Positions 21,053 through 31,092 of a DNA stretch of 64,000 nucleotides are shown here, one piece after another. The DNA is taken from positions 1-64,000 of the forward strand of contig CALJNR010000074.1 of the NCBI GenBank assembly GCA_937981575.1, given 5' to 3'. The notes below the pieces were generated by a model, which did no database searches, was not told the origin of the DNA, and worked only from the letters and a program-made list of their open reading frames with translations. Made by a program: the position numbers and the translations under genes. The first letter of the stretch is position 1, and each line of letters begins with the position of its first letter. Source of the stretch: an uncultured Clostridia bacterium (lineage in GTDB: Bacteria; Bacillota; Clostridia; Lachnospirales; Cellulosilyticaceae).

Positions 21053-21592
21053 GTGAGTAGATTAAAAGAAGTATACAAAAATGAAATCGTAAGTGCAATG
21101 ACTCAAAAGTTTAATTATGCAAATCAATTACAAGTACCTAAAATTGAAAAGATTGTAATCAATATGGGTGTTGGTGAAGCGAAAGATAATGCAAAAGCAT
21201 TAGAAAGCGCAGTAAGCGATATGCAGATTATATCAGGACAAAAGCCAGTTGTTACTAAAGCCAAAAAATCTGTTGCAGCATTTAAACTTCGTGAAGGTAT
21301 GCCAATCGGATGTAAAGTAACACTTCGTGGCAAAAAAATGTATGAATTCCTTGATCGTTTAGTAAACTTAGCGCTTCCACGTGTACGTGACTTCCGTGGG
21401 ATTAGTGCTACTGCATTTGACGGCCGTGGAAACTATGCATTAGGTATCAAAGAACAACTTATATTTCCTGAAATTGAGTACGATAAAATTGATAAAGTTC
21501 GTGGTATGGACGTCATTATTGTAACAACAGCTGAGACGGATGAAGAAGCTCGTGAGCTATTGACACAATTTGGGATGCCATTTCAAAAATAA
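21053..21592 (+). CDS. rplE: 50S ribosomal protein L5
   Basis: L5 binds 5S rRNA and contacts P-site tRNA. The 179-residue product (GTG start, AAAGGAGGT upstream) has [19 protein letters not shown] (about residues 52-70), [12 protein letters not shown] and [10 protein letters not shown]. It is followed by rpsN after 14 bases. Confidence 0.97.
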   Translation: MSRLKEVYKNEIVSAMTQKFNYANQLQVPKIEKIVINMGVGEAKDNAKALESAVSDMQIISGQKPVVTKAKKSVAAFKLREGMPIGCKVTLRGKKMYEFLDRLVNLALPRVRDFRGISATAFDGRGNYALGIKEQLIFPEIEYDKIDKVRGMDVIIVTTAETDEEARELLTQFGMPFQK

Positions 21593-21606
21593 GGAGGTTA
21601 ACTAAA

Positions 21607-21792
21607 GTGGCAAAAACATCTATGAAAGTTAAGCAACAAAGACCTGCTAAATTTTCAACACAAGAATATACAAGATGTCGCATTTGTGGACGTCCACATG
21701 CATATATAAGAAAATTTGGTATATGTCGTATATGTTTTAGAGAATTAGCATATAAAGGTCAGATTCCAGGCGTTAAAAAAGCTAGCTGGTAA
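21607..21792 (+). CDS. rpsN: 30S ribosomal protein S14, zinc type
   Basis: The short, zinc-binding form of S14. Four cysteines at residues 24, 27, 40 and 43 form two CxxC pairs flanking [12 protein letters not shown]. At 61 residues it is the C+ paralogue used by most Firmicutes. GTG start with AAGGAGGT upstream. Confidence 0.97.
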   Translation: MAKTSMKVKQQRPAKFSTQEYTRCRICGRPHAYIRKFGICRICFRELAYKGQIPGVKKASW

Positions 21793-21814
21793 TAAAGGAA
21801 AGGAGGCAAATAAA

Positions 21815-22216
21815 ATGACAATGAGCGATCCTATTGCAGATATGCTTACAAGAATCAGAAATGCCAATGTTGCGAAGCATGACACTGTTGAGGTGCCTGC
21901 ATCAAAAATGAAGAAAGCTATTTCTGAAATTCTTTTAAATGAAGGATACATTAAAGGATTTGAAGTTAAAGAAGATGGTGTAAAATCAACTATTCGCGTA
22001 ACTTTAAAATATGGTAAAGATAAGAATGAGAAAGTAATCTCAGGACTTAAGAAAATTTCTAAACCAGGTCTTCGTGTGTACGCAGATACAGATAACCTGC
22101 CAAGAGTACTCGGCGGACTTGGTACAGCAATCATTTCAACAAGCAAAGGTGTAATAACTGATAAAGACGCTAGAAAACTTGGCGTAGGCGGAGAAGTTAT
22201 CGCATTTATTTGGTAA
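21815..22216 (+). CDS. rpsH: 30S ribosomal protein S8
   Basis: S8 binds the central domain of 16S rRNA and is the spc operon repressor in E. coli. The 133-residue product starts [18 protein letters not shown] and ends with the usual [25 protein letters not shown] precedes the ATG. Confidence 0.97.
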   Translation: MTMSDPIADMLTRIRNANVAKHDTVEVPASKMKKAISEILLNEGYIKGFEVKEDGVKSTIRVTLKYGKDKNEKVISGLKKISKPGLRVYADTDNLPRVLGGLGTAIISTSKGVITDKDARKLGVGGEVIAFIW

Positions 22217-22246
22217 TATAGACAAAAAGTTTAAGGAGGTGCGACC

Positions 22247-22786
22247 ATGTCACGTATTGGTAAATTACCAATAGAGGTTCCAGCAGGCGTTACTGTTACA
22301 ATAGCTGAAGGAAATGTTGTTACAGTAAAAGGATCAAAAGGAACACTTACAAGAACATTCGATAGTGCAATGAACATTGTGCTTGAAGGAACTCAGGTTT
22401 TAGTTACAAGACCAAATGATTTAAAAAGAAACAGATCACTTCATGGATTAACAAGAACACTTATTTCAAACATGGTTGAAGGTGTTACAAATGGCTTCAA
22501 TAAAGTGTTAGAGATTAATGGTGTTGGATATAGAGCATCAAAACAAGGTAAAAAGTTAGTTCTTTCATTAGGATACTCTCACCCAGTTGAAATGGAAGAT
22601 CCAGAAGGTATTACATCAGCAGTGGAAGGTAACAAAATAACTGTATCTGGAATTAGCAAAGAACAAGTTGGACAATTTGCGGCTGAGATCAGAACTAAAC
22701 GTCCGCCAGAGCCATACAAAGGCAAAGGTATTAAGTACGTTGATGAAGTAATCAGACGTAAAGAAGGTAAAACTGGTAAAAAATAA
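22247..22786 (+). CDS. rplF: 50S ribosomal protein L6
   Basis: L6 lies near the sarcin-ricin loop and factor-binding site. The 179-residue product begins [17 protein letters not shown] and contains [21 protein letters not shown] (split across residues about 92-112) and the terminal [22 protein letters not shown] precedes the ATG. Confidence 0.97.
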   Translation: MSRIGKLPIEVPAGVTVTIAEGNVVTVKGSKGTLTRTFDSAMNIVLEGTQVLVTRPNDLKRNRSLHGLTRTLISNMVEGVTNGFNKVLEINGVGYRASKQGKKLVLSLGYSHPVEMEDPEGITSAVEGNKITVSGISKEQVGQFAAEIRTKRPPEPYKGKGIKYVDEVIRRKEGKTGKK

Positions 22787-22807
22787 TAGCAAAGGGGTGA
22801 ACTAAGA

Positions 22808-23176
22808 ATGATCACTAAGGAATCACGTAGTAAAGTTCGTGTTAAAAAGCATATGAAAATGCGCCGTAAACTTCAAGGTACTGCAGTAAGACCAAGACTT
22901 GCAGTATTTAGAAGCGAAAAACACATTTATGCTCAAATTATAGATGATGTTAAAGGTAATACATTAGTAGCTGCATCAACAGCTGAAAAAGAAGTTGCAG
23001 CGAACTTAGAAGCTACATCAAACATCGAAGCTGCTAAAGCAGTTGGAGAAGCAGTGGCTAAAAAAGCACTTGCAAAAGGTATTAATGAAGTAGTATTTGA
23101 TCGTGGTGGATTCTTATACCATGGTAGAGTTAAAGCATTAGCAGATGCAGCCCGCGAGGCTGGATTACAATTCTAG
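22808..23176 (+). CDS. rplR: 50S ribosomal protein L18
   Basis: L18 binds 5S rRNA with L5. The 122-residue product has [20 protein letters not shown] (about residues 28-47) and the terminal [21 protein letters not shown] weaker AAAGGGGTG serves the ATG. Confidence 0.97.
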   Translation: MITKESRSKVRVKKHMKMRRKLQGTAVRPRLAVFRSEKHIYAQIIDDVKGNTLVAASTAEKEVAANLEATSNIEAAKAVGEAVAKKALAKGINEVVFDRGGFLYHGRVKALADAAREAGLQF

Positions 23177-23193
23177 TAAAGGAGGGACATACG

Positions 23194-23706
23194 GTGGCTA
23201 AAAAGCTAAATATTGATCCTAGTACATTAGATCTTCAAGAGAAAGTTGTTACTATTAAACGTGTAACAAAAGTTGTAAAAGGTGGTCGTACTTTCCGTTT
23301 CTCTGCTTTAGTAGTAGTAGGAGACGGAAATGGTTATGTTGGCGTTGGACTTGGCAAAGCTATGGAAATTCCAAACGCTATTGAAAAAGCAATTCAAGAT
23401 GCTAAGAAGAACCTGATTTATATTGAAAGAAATGATGCTGATAGTATCTATCATGAGTTTGTAGGGGAATTCGGAAGTGCAAGAGTACTTCTTAAACCAG
23501 CTAGAGAAGGTACTGGAGTTATTGCAGGGGGTCCAGCTCGTGCTGTACTTGAACTTGCAGGCGTTCGTAATATCAGAACAAAATCTTTAGGCTCTAACAA
23601 TAAGAAAAATGTTGTGCATGCAACAATTGAAGCACTTGCTTCACTCAAAACACCATCTGAGGTTGCTAAACTTCGTGGTAAAACAGTAGAAGAGCTTCTA
23701 GGATAA
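23194..23706 (+). CDS. rpsE: 30S ribosomal protein S5
   Basis: S5 contributes to decoding accuracy and mRNA unwinding. The 170-residue product (GTG start) has the double-stranded RNA-binding region with [19 protein letters not shown] and [17 protein letters not shown], and [17 protein letters not shown] further on. AAAGGAGGG precedes it. Confidence 0.97.
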   Translation: MAKKLNIDPSTLDLQEKVVTIKRVTKVVKGGRTFRFSALVVVGDGNGYVGVGLGKAMEIPNAIEKAIQDAKKNLIYIERNDADSIYHEFVGEFGSARVLLKPAREGTGVIAGGPARAVLELAGVRNIRTKSLGSNNKKNVVHATIEALASLKTPSEVAKLRGKTVEELLG

Positions 23707-23720
23707 GGAGGAATGTTCAA

Positions 23721-23906
23721 GTGGCTAAGATTAAAGTAACACTCGTAAGATCCACAATCGGAGCAATTCCAAAACATAAAAAAACAGTAGAAGCGCTCGG
23801 ATTAAGAAAAATTAATAGTTCAAACATCCATGAAGATAATAATGCTATTCGTGGAATGGTAGATCAAGTTAGACATTTAGTTAAAGTAGATGAAGTTAAC
23901 GAGTAA
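23721..23906 (+). CDS. rpmD: 50S ribosomal protein L30
   Basis: Small L30 protein. The 61-residue product reads AKIKVTLVRSTIGAIPKHKK and GLRKINSSNIHEDNNAIRGM, matching the family from end to end. GTG start with AAGGAGG upstream, 14 bases after rpsE. Confidence 0.96.
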   Translation: MAKIKVTLVRSTIGAIPKHKKTVEALGLRKINSSNIHEDNNAIRGMVDQVRHLVKVDEVNE

Positions 23907-23939
23907 TAAAGACTTAAGCTAAAAGGAGGTGCCAAAAGC

Positions 23940-24383
23940 ATGAACTTAAATGAATTAAGACCATCAGAAGGTTCAAAACAAGGTTCTTTCCGCGTAGGTA
24001 GAGGACATGGTTCAGGAAATGGAAAAACAGCTGGAAGAGGTCATAAAGGACAAAAAGCAAGAACTGGCGGTGGTGTTAGACCAGGTTTTGAAGGGGGGCA
24101 AATGCCTTTATACAGAAGACTTCCAAAACGTGGTTTTACAAATCGTAACAGTTTAGAAATAGTAGGTATTAATGTTGATTTATTAAACCGCTTTGAAGAT
24201 GGAGCTGTAGTAACAGTTGAAGCTATGATCGAAGCAGGAATCATCAAAAATCCAAGAGACGGTGTTAAAATTCTTGGAAAAGGTGATTTAACAAAAAAAT
24301 TAACTGTTAAAGCTAATGCATTCAGTGCAGGAGCTAAAGAAAAAATTGAAGCTGTGGGTGGAAAAACAGAAGAGGTGATGTAG
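23940..24383 (+). CDS. rplO: 50S ribosomal protein L15
   Basis: L15 is a late assembly protein with a long basic N-terminal extension. The 147-residue product starts [20 protein letters not shown] and is Gly/Lys/Arg rich through about residue 60 ([18 protein letters not shown]). AAAGGAGGTG precedes the ATG. secY starts at the next base after its stop codon. Confidence 0.97.
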   Translation: MNLNELRPSEGSKQGSFRVGRGHGSGNGKTAGRGHKGQKARTGGGVRPGFEGGQMPLYRRLPKRGFTNRNSLEIVGINVDLLNRFEDGAVVTVEAMIEAGIIKNPRDGVKILGKGDLTKKLTVKANAFSAGAKEKIEAVGGKTEEVM

Positions 24384-25652
24384 GTGGATTTATTCAAAAC
24401 TCTTAAAAATGCATGGAGAGTGCCAGAACTACGTAAAAAAATTATTTTCACACTTTGGATGTTTCTAGTTATAAGGTTAGGCGCTGTAATAACAGCCCCA
24501 GGTATTGATACTGTTGCTGTGCAAGCCATGATGGAACAAAATGCAGGAAATCTGTTAAGCTTAATGGACGTTATTACAGGCGGGGCCTTTAAGACTATGG
24601 CGATTTTTGCTTTTGGGGTAGGACCCTATATTACTGCAAGCATTATTATGCAGCTCTTACAAATTGCAATTACTAAACTTGAAGAGCTGGCTAAAGAAGG
24701 CGAGCAGGGCAGAAAGAAAATTAATAAATATACACGCTACGTGACACTGGGGCTTGCCCTAATTCAAGCAACGATGACAACTTTAACGCTAAGAGCGCAG
24801 CAGCCTAGTGTGTTAGTAGATAACTCAATATGGACCTTTTTAGTAGTAGTCATTTCATTTGTAGCTGGTTCAATGCTGGTTATGTGGATTGGGGAACAGA
24901 TTACTCAAAAGGGTATTGGAAATGGTATATCACTTATCATCTTTATCAATATTATTTCAAGACTTCCACAAAGTTTCATTGGTATGTACAAAACTCATGG
25001 CTACTTAGTGCCAAGTATTATTCTAGTATTATTCTTACTAGTAGTAGCATTTGTTGTATTAATGTCACAGGGAGAAAGAAGAATTGCAGTACAGTACGCA
25101 AAACGTACTGCTGGACGCAAGGTGTATGGAGGGCAATCACAAGCTATTCCAATTAAAGTAAATTTAGCTGGGGTTCTTCCAATTATCTTTGCAATGTCTA
25201 TTATGAACTTCCCGGAGATTGTTACTAACCTATTCGGGGGAACACAAAATGATTTATGGAATCAAGTTCTTCTTTATTTAAGATGGACTCATCCGGTAGG
25301 AACAATCATTTATGTTATATTAATATTTGCCTTTTCGTTCTTTTATTCAACGATTGCATTTAACCCGATGGAAATTGCATCTAATATGAAAAAAGGCGGC
25401 GGGTTCATCCCGGGTATTAGACCTGGTAAACCAACATCAGACTACTTAGTAGATGTTGCAACCCGTATTACACTTCTTGGAGCTATCTTTTTAGCGATAC
25501 TCGCTGTTATTCCACTAGTATTTGACTATGCATTTAACGTTGGAGTTGCATTTTCAGGAACATCACTTTTAATTATTGTTGGTGTTGCACTTGAAACACT
25601 TAAACAAATGGAATCACAGATGTTAATGAGACACTATAAAGGATTTTTATAG
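24384..25652 (+). CDS. secY: Protein translocase subunit SecY
   Basis: The channel of the Sec translocon. The 422-residue product has the ten hydrophobic segments expected, the FGVGPYITASIIMQLL motif in the second (about residues 75-90) and NPMEIASNMKKGGGFIPGIRPG in the cytosolic loop before TM9. The start is GTG immediately after the rplO TAG, with AGAGGTGATG inside the end of rplO as ribosome binding site. Translation is therefore probably coupled. Confidence 0.97.
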   Translation: MDLFKTLKNAWRVPELRKKIIFTLWMFLVIRLGAVITAPGIDTVAVQAMMEQNAGNLLSLMDVITGGAFKTMAIFAFGVGPYITASIIMQLLQIAITKLEELAKEGEQGRKKINKYTRYVTLGLALIQATMTTLTLRAQQPSVLVDNSIWTFLVVVISFVAGSMLVMWIGEQITQKGIGNGISLIIFINIISRLPQSFIGMYKTHGYLVPSIILVLFLLVVAFVVLMSQGERRIAVQYAKRTAGRKVYGGQSQAIPIKVNLAGVLPIIFAMSIMNFPEIVTNLFGGTQNDLWNQVLLYLRWTHPVGTIIYVILIFAFSFFYSTIAFNPMEIASNMKKGGGFIPGIRPGKPTSDYLVDVATRITLLGAIFLAILAVIPLVFDYAFNVGVAFSGTSLLIIVGVALETLKQMESQMLMRHYKGFL

Positions 25653-25673
25653 AATAGATAGGAGGCTGCCGCA

Positions 25674-26321
25674 ATGAGGTTAATATTATTAGGTGCACCA
25701 GGTGCAGGTAAAGGAACACAAGCAGAAATGCTTATTAAGTTATATGATATTCCATGTATCTCAACTGGTAACATTTTTAGAGAGCATATCTCTAATAATA
25801 CAGATTTAGGAAAACAAGCAAAAGCTTTTATGGATGAAGGGAAATTAGTACCTGACTCATTAGTAATAGAGCTTGTAAAAAGCAGAATTACACAAGATGA
25901 TTGTAAAAATGGAATGATCTTTGATGGGTTTCCGAGAACAATTCCACAAGCTGAAGCATTGGATGCAACACTTGCGGATTTAAATATTCCAATCGATTAT
26001 GTTGTAAATGTAGAAGTACCAGATGAGCTGATTGTTGAACGTATGGCTGGCAGAACAGTATGCCCTAGCTGTGGCGCTTCTTATCACAAAGTAAGCAAAA
26101 AAGAAAAACTAGCTGGAACATGCGACTTATGTAACAGCAAGCTTGTACAAAGAGATGATGATAAAGAAGAAACAGTTAAAAGAAGATTAGAAATCTATCA
26201 TGCACAGACAGAGCCGCTTATCGCACACTACAAACTCCAAGGTAAAGTATTGGATATTGATGGGGTGGGAACAGTTGACGAAGTACGTGCACGTGTAAAG
26301 CAAGCATTGGGAGTGAATTAG
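25674..26321 (+). CDS. adk: Adenylate kinase
   Basis: Interconverts ATP, AMP and ADP. The 215-residue product has the P-loop GAPGAGKGTQAE (about residues 7-18), DGFPRT in the NMP region and a zinc-type LID with cysteines in CPSC and CDLC (about 130-153), the form typical of Gram-positives. AGGAGG precedes the ATG; map begins one base after its stop. Confidence 0.97.
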   Translation: MRLILLGAPGAGKGTQAEMLIKLYDIPCISTGNIFREHISNNTDLGKQAKAFMDEGKLVPDSLVIELVKSRITQDDCKNGMIFDGFPRTIPQAEALDATLADLNIPIDYVVNVEVPDELIVERMAGRTVCPSCGASYHKVSKKEKLAGTCDLCNSKLVQRDDDKEETVKRRLEIYHAQTEPLIAHYKLQGKVLDIDGVGTVDEVRARVKQALGVN

Positions 26322-26322
26322 A

Positions 26323-27078
26323 ATGCCAATCCCCATTAAATCCGATGCGGAAATAAGCCTGATGAAAGCAGCAGCAGAAATACTAATAGAAGCCCATGAA
26401 TTAGTAGCCGGACTTATTCAAGAAGGCATTACAACCAAAGAGATAGATGCAGTTGCATATAAGTTTATCAAAAGTAAACATGCACTGCCATCTTTCAAAG
26501 GGTACTGCGGATATCCTGCTTCAGCCTGCATTTCTATAAATGAAGAAGTTGTGCATGGTATTCCAGGTAAAAGAAAACTAAAGCAAGGCGATTTAGTGAG
26601 TGTAGACCTTGGTGTATATTATAAAGGCTATCACTCAGACGCTGCAAGGTCTTATGCTGTTGGAGATGTATCGCCTGATATACTAAAACTGATAGAAGTT
26701 ACAAAACAGAGCTTTTTTGAAGGTTTAAAATATGCAAAACCAGGCAATCATCTAGGACAGATATCTCTTGCGATACAAGAATATGTAGAAGCAAACCGAT
26801 TTGCAGTAGTAAGAGATTTAGTAGGGCATGGGATAGGAAAAGAATTGCATGAAGAACCACAAGTTCCAAACTACAAGACACCTGGAAGAGGACCAAAACT
26901 TCAAAAAGGTATGGTACTGGCTATAGAACCTATGGTAAACATGGGTACATGGCAAGTTAGAGTACTAGATGATGATTGGACGTTCGTAACAAGAGATGGA
27001 TTGCCATCTGCACATTATGAAAATACTGTGGTTATTACCAATGATATTCCAGAAATACTTACATTACAAAGCACGTAA
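26323..27078 (+). CDS. map: Methionine aminopeptidase, type I
   Basis: Removes the initiator methionine. The 251-residue product carries the five metal ligands: Asp in DLGVYYKGYHSD (two aspartates), His in VGHGIGKELHEEP, Glu in AIEPMVNMG and Glu in HYENTVVI. The ATG lies one base after the adk stop and relies on GGGAGTG at the end of adk. In the usual secY-adk-map order. Confidence 0.97.
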   Translation: MPIPIKSDAEISLMKAAAEILIEAHELVAGLIQEGITTKEIDAVAYKFIKSKHALPSFKGYCGYPASACISINEEVVHGIPGKRKLKQGDLVSVDLGVYYKGYHSDAARSYAVGDVSPDILKLIEVTKQSFFEGLKYAKPGNHLGQISLAIQEYVEANRFAVVRDLVGHGIGKELHEEPQVPNYKTPGRGPKLQKGMVLAIEPMVNMGTWQVRVLDDDWTFVTRDGLPSAHYENTVVITNDIPEILTLQST

Positions 27079-27094
27079 GTAATGAGGTGATTAA

Positions 27095-27373
27095 ATGAAT
27101 AGCGAGTATGAGGTAGGGCAGGTTGTTTTCTCAAAATGCGGACGTGATCAAGGGAAACCATTTATAGTCGTAAGTGTAGAAGAAGAATATGTTTACCTAA
27201 GTGATGGCAAATTACGCAAAATTGATAACCCCAAACTTAAAAAGAAAAAGCATGTTCAAAAGACGAATACAATTATAGAATGGATAAAACAAAAAATTAT
27301 AGAAGAAATTCACTTAACAAACAATGATGTTAGGAAAGCTCTTGAAGAGTATCTAGGGCAATCTTCTGTGTAA
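27095..27373 (+). CDS. KOW-domain RNA-binding protein
   Basis: A 92-residue protein found in Clostridia between map and infA and related to the L14e/L6e/L27e KOW family. The N-terminal half ([20 protein letters not shown], then [20 protein letters not shown]) has the KOW fold signature; the C-terminal half is a basic helix. It is 16 bases from both neighbours, so co-transcribed. Its ribosomal or regulatory role is not established to my knowledge. Confidence 0.85.
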   Translation: MNSEYEVGQVVFSKCGRDQGKPFIVVSVEEEYVYLSDGKLRKIDNPKLKKKKHVQKTNTIIEWIKQKIIEEIHLTNNDVRKALEEYLGQSSV

Positions 27374-27389
27374 TGAGGAGGTTTGTAAC

Positions 27390-27608
27390 TTGGCTAAAGG
27401 TGATGTTATAGAAGTAGAGGGAACAGTAATCGAAAAGTTACCAAATGCAATGTTTAAAGTTGAGATTGAAGGAGGACATATTGTTCTAGGCCATATCTCA
27501 GGAAAACTACGTATGAATTTCATCCGCGTACTGCCGGGTGATAAAGTAACTATTGAACTTTCTCCGTATGATTTAACCAAAGGACGAATTGTATGGCGTT
27601 CTAAATAA
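27390..27608 (+). CDS. infA: Translation initiation factor IF-1
   Basis: OB-fold factor that occupies the A site during initiation. The 72-residue product ([20 protein letters not shown] at the start, [20 protein letters not shown] later) is full length. The start is TTG at 27390, with GAGGAGGT upstream, giving the expected N-terminus. Confidence 0.96.
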   Translation: MAKGDVIEVEGTVIEKLPNAMFKVEIEGGHIVLGHISGKLRMNFIRVLPGDKVTIELSPYDLTKGRIVWRSK

Positions 27609-27635
27609 ATGGTATAAAAGAAAGGAGAGCAGAAA

Positions 27636-27749
27636 ATGAAAGTACGCCCATCTGTAAAAAAGATATGCGAAAAATGTAAAATTATTAAAAGAAAAGGTCG
27701 TGTCTGCGTTATCTGTGAAAATCCAAAACACAAACAAAAACAAGGCTAA
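27636..27749 (+). CDS. rpmJ: 50S ribosomal protein L36, zinc type
   Basis: A 37-residue protein beginning [20 protein letters not shown]. Zinc ligands are Cys11, Cys14, Cys27 and the histidine of [10 protein letters not shown]; an extra cysteine sits at residue 24 (RVCVIC), where many homologues have Val or Met. AAAGGAGAG precedes the ATG. It ends the spc part and is followed by a new promoter. Confidence 0.95.
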   Translation: MKVRPSVKKICEKCKIIKRKGRVCVICENPKHKQKQG

Positions 27750-27772
27750 TCCGTTTTAATTGGATCAAAATG

Positions 27773-27801
27773 TTGATTTCTAAAGCTTAACGGTGTATAA
27801 T
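27773..27801 (+). promoter_or_regulatory. SigA-type promoter of the alpha operon
   Basis: TTGATT (27773-27778), 17 bases, TATAAT (27796-27801) in the 144-base rpmJ-rpsM gap. It gives rpsM-rpsK-rpsD-rpoA-rplQ an internal start in addition to read-through from the S10/spc unit; no terminator is visible before it. Confidence 0.8.
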
Positions 27802-27893
27802 AATATTTTGTGAAGTTATAACTTAAAGCGGCTGCGGCATAGTCATTTATGCTGTATAAATATATATTCAATCTTTAGGAGGTGCAAAGAAGA

Positions 27894-28262
27894 ATGGCAC
27901 GTATTGCAGGTGTAGATTTACCAAAAAACAAACGTGTAGAAGTAGGACTTACTTATGTTTATGGTATTGGACGTCCAAGTTCTCGAAAAATTCTAGATGA
28001 AGCTGGAATAGATTTTGATACACGTATTAAAGACTTATCTGATGAGCAAGTATCTAAATTACGTGAAATCATCGAAAAAACTATGACAGTTGAAGGTGAT
28101 CTTCGTCGTGAAATTGCATTAAATATCAAACGATTAATGGAAATCGGATGCTACAGAGGTATTCGTCATAGACGCGGACTTCCAGTAAGAGGACAAAAAA
28201 CAAAAACAAATGCTCGTACACGTAAAGGTCCTAAGAAAACAGTTGCAAATAAAAAGAAATAG
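27894..28262 (+). CDS. rpsM: 30S ribosomal protein S13
   Basis: S13 contacts P-site tRNA and forms bridges at the head. AGGAGGTG (27877-27884) sets the ATG at 27894; a GTG at 27882 lies within that site and is rejected. The 122 residues begin [20 protein letters not shown] and end in the basic [15 protein letters not shown] region. Confidence 0.96.
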   Translation: MARIAGVDLPKNKRVEVGLTYVYGIGRPSSRKILDEAGIDFDTRIKDLSDEQVSKLREIIEKTMTVEGDLRREIALNIKRLMEIGCYRGIRHRRGLPVRGQKTKTNARTRKGPKKTVANKKK

Positions 28263-28285
28263 TAAATAAAGGAGGTTAAGGTCTC

Positions 28286-28693
28286 ATGGCAGTAGCAAAA
28301 AAGGCGGCTAAAAAAGGGGCAACCAGAAGACGTCGCGACAGAAAACATGTAGAACGAGGAGTAGCACATATTCAGTCTACTTTTAATAATACAATGGTTA
28401 CGTTAACTGATACAAATGGTAATGCGCTTTCATGGGCTAGCGCAGGTGGACTTGGTTTTAGAGGATCAAGAAAATCAACACCTTATGCAGCACAGATGGC
28501 AGCAGAAACAGCTGCAAAAGCAGCAATGGAACACGGTTTAAAATCAGTAGAAGTTATGGTTAAAGGTCCAGGCTCAGGCAGAGAAGCAGCTATCAGAGCG
28601 CTTCAAGCAGCAGGTTTAGAAGTAACATTAATTAAAGATGTAACTCCTGTACCACACAATGGATGCCGTCCACCAAAACGTAGAAGAGTGTAA
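28286..28693 (+). CDS. rpsK: 30S ribosomal protein S11
   Basis: S11 lines the mRNA exit on the platform. The 135-residue product has [19 protein letters not shown] (about residues 28-46), [12 protein letters not shown] and the terminal [22 protein letters not shown] precedes the ATG. Confidence 0.97.
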   Translation: MAVAKKAAKKGATRRRRDRKHVERGVAHIQSTFNNTMVTLTDTNGNALSWASAGGLGFRGSRKSTPYAAQMAAETAAKAAMEHGLKSVEVMVKGPGSGREAAIRALQAAGLEVTLIKDVTPVPHNGCRPPKRRRV

Positions 28694-28712
28694 TAGGAGG
28701 TGTAGATAAAAA

Positions 28713-29339
28713 ATGGCTAGATATATTGGTTCAAAATGCAAACAGTGCCGCCGTGAAGGAAAAAAATTATTCCTTAAAGGTGAAAGATGTTTTTCAGCTT
28801 CTTGCTCAGTAGAAAAAAGACCTTATGCGCCAGGGCAGCATGGTCAAGCTAAAAAGAAATTATCTGGATATGGTACTCAATTACGTGAAAAACAAAAAGC
28901 AAAGAGAATCTATGGTGTTCTTGAAGGTAAATTCAGAACCTATTTCGAAGAAGCAGATCGCAAACAAGGGATCACTGGTGAAAACTTGCTTCGTCAGCTT
29001 GAGCTTCGTTTAGACAATGTTGCATACCGTTTAGGACTTGGACGTTCTCGTACAGAAGCAAGACAAGTTGTAAGACATAACTTAATAGTAGTTAATGGTA
29101 AAAGAGTAAACATTCCTTCTTATCAAGTACGTATTGGTGATGTCATTGAAGTTAAAGAAGACGCAAAAACTATTGAGCGTTTCAAACTTATAACTGAAGT
29201 AACAGCTTCTCGTATTGTACCAGAATGGTTAGAAGGCGACATTGAAAACCTTAGAGGAACAGTAAAAGCGGTACCAACTAGAGAGCAAATAGACACAGAT
29301 ATCGAAGAAACACTTATCGTTGAGCTTTACTCTAAGTAA
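28713..29339 (+). CDS. rpsD: 30S ribosomal protein S4, zinc type
   Basis: S4 is a primary 16S binder and alpha-operon regulator. The 208-residue product has four cysteines (residues 9, 12, 26, 31) forming the N-terminal zinc site seen in many Firmicutes, then the S4 RNA-binding domain with [19 protein letters not shown] (about 94-112). AGGAGGTG precedes the ATG. Confidence 0.97.
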   Translation: MARYIGSKCKQCRREGKKLFLKGERCFSASCSVEKRPYAPGQHGQAKKKLSGYGTQLREKQKAKRIYGVLEGKFRTYFEEADRKQGITGENLLRQLELRLDNVAYRLGLGRSRTEARQVVRHNLIVVNGKRVNIPSYQVRIGDVIEVKEDAKTIERFKLITEVTASRIVPEWLEGDIENLRGTVKAVPTREQIDTDIEETLIVELYSK

Positions 29340-29390
29340 TAGTTCGTCACCCTCAATATTTTATTTAAAAACCAAAGGAGGGTTTATCCG

Positions 29391-30350
29391 GTGTTGGAAT
29401 TTGAGAAACCACAAATTGAGATTAAAGAGTTATCTGCTGATGGTAAGTATGGGTGTTTTGTAGTAGAACCATTAGAAAGAGGATATGGAATTACGCTTGG
29501 CAACAGTCTGCGTCGCATCCTGTCTTCTTCCTTACCAGGTTCTGCTATAAGCAGTATCAAGATAGATGGTGTACTTCATGAATTTAGTTCTATTCCTCAG
29601 GTAAAAGAGGATGTTATTGAGATTATGCTTAATCTTAAAGGACTTGCAATTCGTGATACAAGTCAAAGTACAGAGCCAAAGGTAGTTTATATTGAATCAA
29701 CTGGAGAAGGAGCAATCACAGGTGCAGATATAAAATGTGGTCCTGAAATTGAAATCTTAAATCCAGAACTTCATATTGCTACATTAAATGGTGGTGCAAA
29801 CTCTAACTTGAGCATAGAAATGACTGTTACAAGAGGTCGCGGCTATGAAGGTGTAGATAAGCTTAAGAAAACTGAACTTCCAATAGGAGTTATACCAGTT
29901 GATGCAAATTACACTCCAGTAGAACGTGTTAACTTTACTGTTGAAGACACCCGTGTAGGTCAACAAACAGATTATGACAAGCTGACACTTGAAGTTTGGA
30001 CTAATGGGACACTAAAACCAGATGAAGCAGTAAGTCTTGCAGCAAAAGTTTTAAGTGAACATTTGAATCTCTTTATTGATTTATCTGAGAATGCTCGTAC
30101 AACAGAAATAATGGTAACCAAAGAAGATGATTCTAAAGAAAAAACTTTAGAAATGACAATAGAAGAATTAGATCTGTCTGTAAGATCTTTCAACTGCTTA
30201 AAACGAGCGGGTATTAATACAGTTGAAGATTTAACAAATAAGACAGAAGAAGAAATGATGAAAGTCCGTAACTTAGGGCGTAAGTCCTTAGAAGAGGTAT
30301 TTCAAAAACTTGAAGAGCTTGGGTTTTCGCTTAAACCAAGCGAAGATTAA
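29391..30350 (+). CDS. rpoA: DNA-directed RNA polymerase subunit alpha
   Basis: Assembles the core enzyme and contacts UP elements and activators. The 319-residue product has the N-terminal assembly domain with [21 protein letters not shown] (split; about residues 28-48) and the C-terminal domain [17 protein letters not shown] (about 255-271). GTG start preceded by AAAGGAGGG. Confidence 0.97.
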   Translation: MLEFEKPQIEIKELSADGKYGCFVVEPLERGYGITLGNSLRRILSSSLPGSAISSIKIDGVLHEFSSIPQVKEDVIEIMLNLKGLAIRDTSQSTEPKVVYIESTGEGAITGADIKCGPEIEILNPELHIATLNGGANSNLSIEMTVTRGRGYEGVDKLKKTELPIGVIPVDANYTPVERVNFTVEDTRVGQQTDYDKLTLEVWTNGTLKPDEAVSLAAKVLSEHLNLFIDLSENARTTEIMVTKEDDSKEKTLEMTIEELDLSVRSFNCLKRAGINTVEDLTNKTEEEMMKVRNLGRKSLEEVFQKLEELGFSLKPSED

Positions 30351-30373
30351 TGGCAAAAAAAGGAGGTTAGGGC

Positions 30374-30901
30374 ATGGCTGGACAAAGAAAGCTTGGACGT
30401 GATGCTGCGGGACGTATGGCATTACTTCGTAACCAAGTTACAAATCTCTTATACCATGGGAAAATTAGAACAACTACAGCTAAAGCAAAAGAGATCCGTA
30501 AGATCGCTGAAGGCTTAATTGCAATGGCTGTTCGTGAAAAAGATAATTATGAAGAAGTTACTATTACTGTAAAACAACCTAAAAAAGACGTTAATGGTAA
30601 ACGTGTTAAAGAAGTTGTAGACGGTAAAAAGGTAACGACTACTGAAGAAGTAGAAAAAACAATTAAAAAAGACAGTGCTTCTCGTTTACATGCAAGAAGA
30701 CAAATGTTAAAGGTATTATACCCTGTAACTGAAGTAAACACTGCAAAAAGAAGACAAGCTAAAAAGGTTGATCTTCCTGATAAATTATTCAGTGAGATTG
30801 CACCAAAATATGCTGACCGTAATGGTGGTTATACAAGAATTATCAAAATTGGACCACGTAAAGGTGACGGTGCAGAAGAAGTTATTATTGAATTAGTATA
30901 A
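30374..30901 (+). CDS. rplQ: 50S ribosomal protein L17 with internal insertion
   Basis: L17 lies near the exit tunnel. The standard parts are present: [20 protein letters not shown] at the start, the helix after it, and [19 protein letters not shown] at the end. At 175 residues it is about 55 longer than the usual 115-120. The extra length is a Lys/Glu/Val-rich insert at about residues 58-100 ([19 protein letters not shown] onward), a form known in Clostridia. Last gene of the alpha operon. Confidence 0.95.
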   Translation: MAGQRKLGRDAAGRMALLRNQVTNLLYHGKIRTTTAKAKEIRKIAEGLIAMAVREKDNYEEVTITVKQPKKDVNGKRVKEVVDGKKVTTTEEVEKTIKKDSASRLHARRQMLKVLYPVTEVNTAKRRQAKKVDLPDKLFSEIAPKYADRNGGYTRIIKIGPRKGDGAEEVIIELV

Positions 30902-30907
30902 TATCCA

Positions 30908-30940
30908 GGGATTAAGAACTGCTCTTAATCCCTTTTCTTC
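30908..30940 (+). terminator. Terminator of the ribosomal supercluster
   Basis: GGGATTAAGA (30908-30917) pairs with TCTTAATCCC (30923-30932) around ACTGC, then TTTTCTTC. It closes the rpsM-rplQ unit seven bases after the rplQ stop. Confidence 0.88.
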
Positions 30941-31092
30941 ATAAAAAATTAGGTTATGAATACTCTTGGACTATGAGAAAAACTATTCAAGCAGGCTTAT
31001 ATGCATATATAAATGGTTTAATCGTATATATGGAAACAATATAGAAACAGATTAGAATATTTATATATACATATAACAAAGGAGTGTCACTT

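Noticed and set aside
24041-24529. Minus-strand frame of 162 codons across rplO and secY
   Set aside because: It is opposite two certain genes and spans their junction; no start signal and no recognisable protein.
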